Source: an uncultured Micrococcales bacterium | GTDB taxonomy: Bacteria > Actinomycetota > Actinomycetes > Actinomycetales > Microbacteriaceae | Assembly: GCA_903866485.1 (NCBI GenBank) | Contig: CAIPNT010000042.1 | Location: 1 to 10,179 of the forward strand | DNA: 10,179 nucleotides | Reading direction: 5' to 3' | Shown: piece after piece, positions 5,676 through 10,179 of the stretch | Numbering within the stretch: position 1 is the stretch's first letter | Layout: each line of letters begins with the position of its first letter | The notes under the pieces: model-generated | The model's database searches: none | The model's input: only the letters and a program-made list of their open reading frames with translations | What the model was told of the DNA's origin: nothing | Program-made: the position numbers and the translations under genes

Positions 5676-6542
5676 TCAGGGCCCGCAGCCGTACGCGGAT
5701 GGATGCTGCAAACAGTTGCCGCTAACGAGTCTGATCTTCGAATTTGGCTCAGGTGACTTGGCCGCTTGGTCGCCTCCAATGACTTGAACCGCAAGTGAAG
5801 CCGATGCTGACACCTGCCCACTTGGCTGCCAAGTCGATTCACCTTGAAACAAATAACTCACCAGGTAGGTTTGCGTGGCGCTAACCCGATAAGTTGCTGC
5901 TCGCAAAAATTTGTGACTGCCAGTTGAACTCGAAGTTGAATCACCAAACGCCCAGAATGTCGTAGCAGGTTGAAACCTAACCTCGGCTAAGCGCCCCAAA
6001 ATGGTCGCGCTGCGAAAGTGCTCGGATGCGTTCGTGGCAAAATTGGCTGTTTCTGCAACGCTAATGACACTCGAGTCGACGGTGACCGCTAGTGCATCTG
6101 GAGCGAAGTTTGCTTGACCTACCTTGCTTGTTGTTGAAGCCCGAACTGTCGGTTTAGGTGTGATCACCGGCTTGGCGACCGGCTTGGCGACCGGCTTGGC
6201 GACCGGTTTGACCACCGGCTTTGTGACGGGTTTGACAACAACCACCGGCTTAACCACAGGCACCTTGGTTGGCGTGGGTTTAGGCAGTGGCGGCTTAGGA
6301 GGTGCCGGCTTTGGTGGCACAGGCTTTGGGGGCACAACTTTAGACTGCACCGGTTTCACCGAGGTCACCACGCTCTTGGCGCAGACGGTCACCACCGAAC
6401 CGTCGGTTTGAGCGCCGTGGGTGAATGAACCGACGCCACTAACGCTGCAAGCCCAACTCGAGGTTGAACAATAGGGCGCCATCGCAAGCAACAGGGCGCC
6501 GCCCAAGATTAGCGAGATTGTTTTAGGCGAATGAAGGCTCAT
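5676..6542 (-). CDS. Secreted Lys/Pro-repeat protein with PKD-like domain
   Basis: From ATG 6542 the product has 288 residues. It starts with a signal peptide (Lys at 7, hydrophobic 9-22, probable cleavage near SSWA at 28-31). A Cys-containing segment follows (C32, C54). The linker at 63-131 is rich in Lys-Pro, including PPKP repeats and KPVA repeats. The C-terminal domain (about 145-256) holds FWAFGDS (196-202) and ATYRVSATQTYLVSY (216-230), a PKD-like pattern common in small secreted Microbacteriaceae proteins. The tail has C277 and C286. The Lys/Pro linker probably crosses or binds the cell wall. No lipobox or sortase motif is seen. A GTG at 6629 would add 29 residues, but those codons contain the tRNA-fMet terminator, so I reject it. 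No SD precedes ATG 6542; a -10-like TACCTT six bases upstream suggests a leaderless mRNA. Function unknown. Confidence 0.72.
   Translation of the reverse strand: MSLHSPKTISLILGGALLLAMAPYCSTSSWACSVSGVGSFTHGAQTDGSVVTVCAKSVVTSVKPVQSKVVPPKPVPPKPAPPKPPLPKPTPTKVPVVKPVVVVKPVTKPVVKPVAKPVAKPVAKPVITPKPTVRASTTSKVGQANFAPDALAVTVDSSVISVAETANFATNASEHFRSATILGRLAEVRFQPATTFWAFGDSTSSSTGSHKFLRAATYRVSATQTYLVSYLFQGESTWQPSGQVSASASLAVQVIGGDQAAKSPEPNSKIRLVSGNCLQHPSAYGCGP
6166..6237. repeat. 12-bp tandem coding repeat (KPVA units)
   Basis: Three identical 12-bp units ACCGGCTTGGCG occupy 6166-6201, followed by three degenerate units to 6237. Read on the minus strand they encode about residues 103-126 of the secreted protein as four-residue units KPVA, KPVV and KPVT. 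A separate pair of 15-bp near-identical units at 6307-6336, differing at one base, encodes the PPKPV/PPKPA part. Units are multiples of three, so slippage would change linker length without breaking the frame. Confidence 0.9.
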
Positions 6543-6548
6543 GGGGGC

Positions 6549-6554
6549 AAGGTA
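6549..6554 (-). promoter_or_regulatory. Possible -10 box for a leaderless transcript of the PKD-like gene
   Basis: TACCTT on the minus strand fits the actinobacterial TANNNT pattern and lies six bases before ATG 6542, so transcription would begin at or next to the start codon. The bases between (GCCCCC) give no Shine-Dalgarno site, which agrees with leaderless initiation. No clear -35 is visible. This is a positional inference. Confidence 0.35.
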
Positions 6555-6594
6555 TCGAAAAATTGCCGAGACCGCCGAGGTTATCAACAAAGCG

Positions 6595-6620
6595 AAAACC
6601 CGACCCACGAATGGGCCGGG
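6595..6620 (-). terminator. Intrinsic terminator of tRNA-fMet
   Basis: On the minus strand, CCCGGCCCA and TGGGTCGGG form a 9-bp stem with one G-T pair around a TTCG tetraloop (6599-6620), followed directly by TTTT (6595-6598). It lies about 30 bases after the tRNA-fMet 3' end and before the secreted-protein gene, so it should end the tRNA transcript. Confidence 0.9.
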
Positions 6621-6649
6621 CTGTTTCACCGCTAGCGATGTGTTTCTAG

Positions 6650-6723
6650 TTGCGGGGGCAGGATTTGAACCTACGACCTCCGGGTTATGAGCCCGGCGAG
6701 CTACCGAACTGCTCCACCCCGCG
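6650..6723 (-). tRNA. Initiator tRNA-fMet (anticodon CAT)
   Basis: The minus strand folds into a full cloverleaf. The acceptor strands CGCGGGG (6717-6723) and CCCCGC pair except at position 1-72, which is C opposite A. That mismatch, together with the three G-C pairs at the base of the anticodon stem (CCGGG/CCCGG around CTCATAA), is the hallmark of bacterial initiator tRNA and separates it from elongator Met or Ile2. The T arm is GTAGG/CCTGC. The discriminator is A, and CCA is not encoded. It has a promoter-like TACACT upstream and a strong terminator downstream, so it appears to be a single-gene transcription unit. Confidence 0.96.
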
Positions 6724-6734
6724 GCGAAGTTCCA

Positions 6735-6764
6735 AGTGTAGCACGCCTTGGCTCAGCAAGCGAA
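6735..6764 (-). promoter_or_regulatory. Probable promoter of tRNA-fMet
   Basis: TACACT at 6735-6740 (minus strand) matches four of six -10 positions and lies 11 bases before the tRNA, predicting a start near 6728. A poor -35 candidate, TTCGCT, is at 6759-6764 with 18-bp spacing, just past the UPF0182 stop codon. The -10 is credible and the -35 weak. Confidence 0.45.
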
Positions 6765-6765
6765 C

Positions 6766-9651
6766 TTACTTCACAGCGGCAAGCGCGGCATCGATGGCCG
6801 CCTTTAACGCCTTGTCGGCCTTGCCATAGGCAGTCCAGTCACCGACCGACAAAGCGGCTTGCTTATCGCTCATTGCCTGCTTGGCAGCCGATAGTGCCGC
6901 CTTTAGCGATGCGCTCGCAGTTGCACCTCCGGCCGAAGTCGAACCCGAGGTTGCGCCGCCGGTTGAACCACCGGTAGTCACCACTGTTGATGAGGCGCCC
7001 GAATTGCCACCGAAGAGGCTATCGAGGGCACCGCTCAGGGTGTCTTCGAAGGCGATCTTGTCGCCAAAGGCAACCAGCACCTTCTTGAGCAGCGGATAGC
7101 TGGTTTCGCCAGTTGACTTGATGTAAACCGGCTGCACATAGAGCAAGCCGCCACCAACAGGCAGGGTCAGCAGGTTGCCATCCAGCACCGTGGTTGAACC
7201 CTGGCGCAAAAGGTTAAGCAACTTAGACACGTCCGAGTCGGCATTGAAGTTGTTTTGCACCAGACCAGGGCCTGGAACATTGAGCGCCTTTGGCAGGGTG
7301 AGCAGCGTTAGCTTGCCATAGGTTGAGGCGACGTGACCGGCAACCGAGCCGGCGTCAGAGTCGGCCACCAAATATCCGCGAAGCACATTTCGGCTCGATT
7401 CACCGGTAGAGCGTGGGATGAAAGTCGAATAGATCGAGAATGAAGGCGCTGTGCTGCCGGGAACCTGCATGGTCAGGTAATAAGGAGGCTGCAGTGGGCC
7501 AGTGCTGGTTGCAGTGACGCCGGTTGGATCGTTCGGAGTCATCCAGGCATCCTGCTGAGAATAGAACGAACCAGAATCGGTCACGTGATAGCTACCCAAA
7601 ATGGCACGCTGCATCTTGAACAGGTCGGCCGGATAACGAACGTGGCTCATCAGCGCACCAGACATCTCGCTGATTGGGTGCAGCGTGCCCGGATAAATCT
7701 TTGACCAGGTCTTCAAAATTGGGTCGGTGGTGTCCCAGGCATACAGCGTGACAGCGCCGGTGTAGGCGTCGACGGTGGCCTTGACCGAGTTGCGGATGTA
7801 GTTGATTGATCCGCGACCAATTGGGTTTGAGGTTGAGGTGTCGGCGATGGCTGCGCTGAAGTTTTCGGCGCGTGAATAAGGGTAGTTTGCCGAGGTCGTG
7901 TAACCGTCAATGATCCACTTCACGCGACCATCAACCACCGCCGGATAGGCGTCGCTGTCGAGAGTTAGATAAGGAGCCACCTCGCGCACACGATCAAGCG
8001 GGTTGCGGTTATAGAGAATTTGAGACTGGCTGGTGACAGCGTTTGAAAGCAAAATCTGCTCGCTGCCAAACTTGACGGCATAGGCCAAGCGGGTGAAAAG
8101 GTTGTCTAGCTTTGGGCCGCCATTGCCATTGAAGGTCGTGTAATTTTGCTGGTCGGTGGCCGAGTTGCCAGATGCAAAGTCAAACTCGTGTGGCTTGGCG
8201 CTCGCCGGCCCACCGACTATCGAATAGTTTGGCGAACTCTCACCAAAGTAAATGCGAGGCTCGTAGTTGCCAAGCGAACCGGTTGATGGAATGCCAGACT
8301 GCAAGAACACCGGCTGGCCATCCGAGGTGGCCTGGTTGCCATAGGCGGCAACCACACCGTAGCCATGGGTATAAACGATGGTGTTGTTATACCAAGATTG
8401 CGCGCTGCCAAGACCCGATTGGTTCAACTCGCGCACGGCGATTACGGTGTCTTGAGTCTTGCCGTTTACTTGATAACGGTCGACATCGAGCTTGTTGGCA
8501 AAGTTGTAGTACTGCTGAAACTGCTCGAGCTGTCTAAACGAAGAACTGACCAACATCGGGTCGATGATGCGAATGTTGGCAGCGGTCTCAGCGTCGGCCC
8601 GAAGCGCACCGGCAGTGGCATCAGTCTTTGCTTGATAATCCTGATTGGAGATTGCATCTAGACCATAAGCCGCACGGGTGGCTGCGATGTTTCGATCGAT
8701 AAAAGAGGCCTCTAAAGTGCGCTCATTCGGGGTGACCTGAAAGGTCTGAACCACCCAAGGATAAATGCCGCCAAGGATAATCGAGGATACGACCATCAAG
8801 CCGGTTGCAAGGATTGACAGACGCCACTTGCCAACTGCCGCGGTGACGATGAAAAACACGGCAACTACAGCGGCGATTAGCGCCAGAATCTGAAAACCTG
8901 GGATGACCGCGTTGACATCGGCATAGGTGGCGCCGGTGTAGAGGCCAGTTGCGCTGGTCATGGTTTTGTATTGGTCAAGCCAAAGACTTGCACCCTGAAT
9001 CAAAAGGTAAACCGCCGCGGTGATGGCGATCTGCACGCGCGCAGCCTTGGAGATGGTGGTTTTGCGACCGGCAAACCGGATGCCACCAAAGACGGTGTGA
9101 ACAAATGCAGCCAACAAGCCCGAAATCAAAACCGTGGCCGAAGCAAAAGTAGTGACGCCGTTATAGAACGGAAGGTCGAAGAAGTAGAAGCCGAGATCTA
9201 GGTGAAACTGCGGGTCAAGTTGACCGGTATAGGTGCGGTTCAGCCAGGTGAGGGCATCGGTCCAGAACGGCGTCGCTGCAGCACCGCCAAAAATGCCGAG
9301 CAGAATCGGCAGACCAATCATCACCACTTTGCGCAACTGGTCAATCATCTGACGATAGGCGCCGAAGAGGTCGTTGCCCGAAGCAGCTGAGACATAGATG
9401 GGACGGTTTCGGTAGGCCAACCAAAGGCTAAGCCCGCTTAGACCGCCGAGCGCAACGCCACCTATCAAGAACATGACGGTCTGCGAGATTACTCGAGTGA
9501 GCAGCACCTGTTTGAAACCGAGCTGGTCAAACCACAAGAAGTCGGTTAGAAAACCGGCCACGGCAAATAGCACAATGAAGATTGCAACGATGATCAAAAC
9601 AGAAAGTTGAAATTTCGAAATCCTGCGCTTAGGTGAGGTTGCGTTTGACAT
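6766..9651 (-). CDS. UPF0182 family integral membrane protein
   Basis: This 961-residue protein is a full-length member of UPF0182, a large family found widely in actinobacteria with no settled function. The N-terminal third carries about seven hydrophobic segments (near 15-35, 52-80, 108-126, 166-190, 206-223, 252-272, 278-300). It is followed by a large, mostly extracytoplasmic region of about 550 residues, a low-complexity Gly/Ser/Thr linker (about 880-912) and a helical Ala/Lys-rich tail with GDWTAYGKAD (937-946), characteristic of the family's C-terminus. The ATG at 9651 has GGAG 7 nt upstream. It starts 12 nt after the YlbL-like protease gene and is surely co-transcribed with it; the same pairing occurs in mycobacteria (Rv3194c-Rv3193c, from memory). 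No terminator follows before the tRNA-fMet promoter. Confidence 0.93.
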   Translation of the reverse strand: MSNATSPKRRISKFQLSVLIIVAIFIVLFAVAGFLTDFLWFDQLGFKQVLLTRVISQTVMFLIGGVALGGLSGLSLWLAYRNRPIYVSAASGNDLFGAYRQMIDQLRKVVMIGLPILLGIFGGAAATPFWTDALTWLNRTYTGQLDPQFHLDLGFYFFDLPFYNGVTTFASATVLISGLLAAFVHTVFGGIRFAGRKTTISKAARVQIAITAAVYLLIQGASLWLDQYKTMTSATGLYTGATYADVNAVIPGFQILALIAAVVAVFFIVTAAVGKWRLSILATGLMVVSSIILGGIYPWVVQTFQVTPNERTLEASFIDRNIAATRAAYGLDAISNQDYQAKTDATAGALRADAETAANIRIIDPMLVSSSFRQLEQFQQYYNFANKLDVDRYQVNGKTQDTVIAVRELNQSGLGSAQSWYNNTIVYTHGYGVVAAYGNQATSDGQPVFLQSGIPSTGSLGNYEPRIYFGESSPNYSIVGGPASAKPHEFDFASGNSATDQQNYTTFNGNGGPKLDNLFTRLAYAVKFGSEQILLSNAVTSQSQILYNRNPLDRVREVAPYLTLDSDAYPAVVDGRVKWIIDGYTTSANYPYSRAENFSAAIADTSTSNPIGRGSINYIRNSVKATVDAYTGAVTLYAWDTTDPILKTWSKIYPGTLHPISEMSGALMSHVRYPADLFKMQRAILGSYHVTDSGSFYSQQDAWMTPNDPTGVTATSTGPLQPPYYLTMQVPGSTAPSFSIYSTFIPRSTGESSRNVLRGYLVADSDAGSVAGHVASTYGKLTLLTLPKALNVPGPGLVQNNFNADSDVSKLLNLLRQGSTTVLDGNLLTLPVGGGLLYVQPVYIKSTGETSYPLLKKVLVAFGDKIAFEDTLSGALDSLFGGNSGASSTVVTTGGSTGGATSGSTSAGGATASASLKAALSAAKQAMSDKQAALSVGDWTAYGKADKALKAAIDAALAAVK

Positions 9652-9663
9652 TTGGGTCTCCGG

Positions 9664-10179
9664 TTATTTGGCTGTGCAGGTGGGCAAAGATGCAGGGTTG
9701 GTTCCGTTGGCGATGTTTTCAAGGTCTGCCTTGGCCTCGGCCAGTTTGCTTACCTTCACCACGGTGATGCCGGCCGGAACGTGACCGACCACTTCGTCGC
9801 AGTTTGATGCCGGAGCCAAGAAAATGGTGGCTCCGTTTCGCACCGCACCATAGAGCTTGTGGCGGATGCCTCCGATTGGCCCGACGTTGCCGGCCATGTC
9901 GATGGTGCCGGTTCCGGCGATGTTCTTGCCGCCGGTGAGTTGACCGGGAGTTAGTCGATCGATGATGCCGAGGGCAAACATCATGCCCCCGCTTGGGCCG
10001 CCAACGTCGCCCAGTTGAAGGTTTACCTTCACCGGAAAGTCATACTTGGTGCCGGCCATGATGCCAAGTCGATAGGCGCCTTTGTCATCCTTGACCGCCG
10101 TGATTTGCTGCGTCACCTGCTTGCCTTGTCGCTCGACCAGAACAGTGAGGGCACCATTGGGAGCCTGCTTGCCGATGAC
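9664..10179 (-). CDS. YlbL-like PDZ/Lon-type (S16) membrane protease, C-terminal part
   Basis: The reading frame is open to the right edge, so the N-terminus (expected membrane anchor and most of the PDZ domain) is missing; 171 residues are visible. Counting from the edge, residues 1-40 look like the end of a PDZ domain (a VLVERQGK-type strand, then DDKGAYRLGI). The rest is a Lon-like S16 peptidase domain, with catalytic serine S63 in GGPSGGM and lysine K108 in GGIRHK, so the Ser-Lys dyad is intact. The GTG at 10116 is internal and not the start. In Bacillus subtilis the YlbL/DdcP protease helps remove a cell-division inhibitor after DNA damage; a similar role here is inference. It lies 12 nt upstream of the UPF0182 gene. 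The short C-terminal tail ends in PTCTAK. Confidence 0.92.
   Translation of the reverse strand, partial: VIGKQAPNGALTVLVERQGKQVTQQITAVKDDKGAYRLGIMAGTKYDFPVKVNLQLGDVGGPSGGMMFALGIIDRLTPGQLTGGKNIAGTGTIDMAGNVGPIGGIRHKLYGAVRNGATIFLAPASNCDEVVGHVPAGITVVKVSKLAEAKADLENIANGTNPASLPTCTAK

Noticed and set aside
6166..6237. CRISPR-like repeats
   Set aside because: The 12-bp units are directly adjacent with no spacers and encode an in-frame Lys-Pro repeat.
6440..6480. Lipoprotein signal at the cysteines near the N-terminus of the PKD-like protein
   Set aside because: The residues before the cysteines (SSWAC and MAPYC) do not fit the lipobox pattern, so an ordinary signal peptide is more likely.
6542..6629. 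N-terminal extension of the secreted protein from GTG 6629
   Set aside because: The added codons contain the tRNA-fMet intrinsic terminator, no SD precedes the GTG, and the extension would bury the signal peptide behind a second hydrophobic segment.
9664..10116. A 150-residue protein starting at GTG 10116
   Set aside because: The frame stays open upstream to the window edge and encodes PDZ-like sequence, so the GTG is an internal valine and the gene is truncated by the window.

Overview
The window looks like ordinary chromosomal core sequence from an actinobacterium, most likely a member of the Microbacteriaceae or a close relative. The evidence is a moderately GC-rich composition (judged by eye), a DUF3039 protein, a 961-residue UPF0182 membrane protein paired with a YlbL-type PDZ/Lon-like protease, an actinobacterial Lys/Pro-linker PKD-like secreted protein, GTG starts, and close gene packing. 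I see no phage, transposon, CRISPR, toxin-antitoxin or defence locus. I also see no convincing candidate for a wholly new system.

Layout from left to right. The first ~150 bases hold no gene but contain a 7-bp inverted repeat near a possible -10 box that would drive a gene beyond the left edge. A GH32/GH68-type fructan hydrolase (minus) follows. It is divergent from a tRNA-Arg(CCG), whose 3' end lies one base from the start codon of a DedA-family membrane protein (plus). DedA converges on, and overlaps by a few bases, the end of a tight minus-strand operon read from right to left: htrA-type protease, DUF3039, murI (glutamate racemase), rph (RNase PH) and rdgB (dITP/XTP pyrophosphatase). Gaps in that operon are 13, 21, 17 and -1 nt. 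Upstream of htrA, on the same strand, is a secreted Lys/Pro-repeat protein with a PKD-like C-terminal domain. Next come the initiator tRNA-fMet with its own promoter-like sequence and a clear intrinsic terminator, then the UPF0182 protein, and finally the C-terminal part of the YlbL-like protease, cut by the right edge.

Functionally the window mixes envelope maintenance (HtrA, MurI, DedA, the YlbL/UPF0182 pair, the secreted linker protein) with RNA and nucleotide housekeeping (RNase PH, RdgB, two tRNAs) and one carbohydrate enzyme. The observations most worth checking are the tRNA-Arg/dedA junction, where tRNA 3' processing would leave an almost leaderless mRNA; the terminator that rules out the longest start for the secreted protein; its expandable 12-bp coding repeat; and the poorly understood YlbL/UPF0182 pair.
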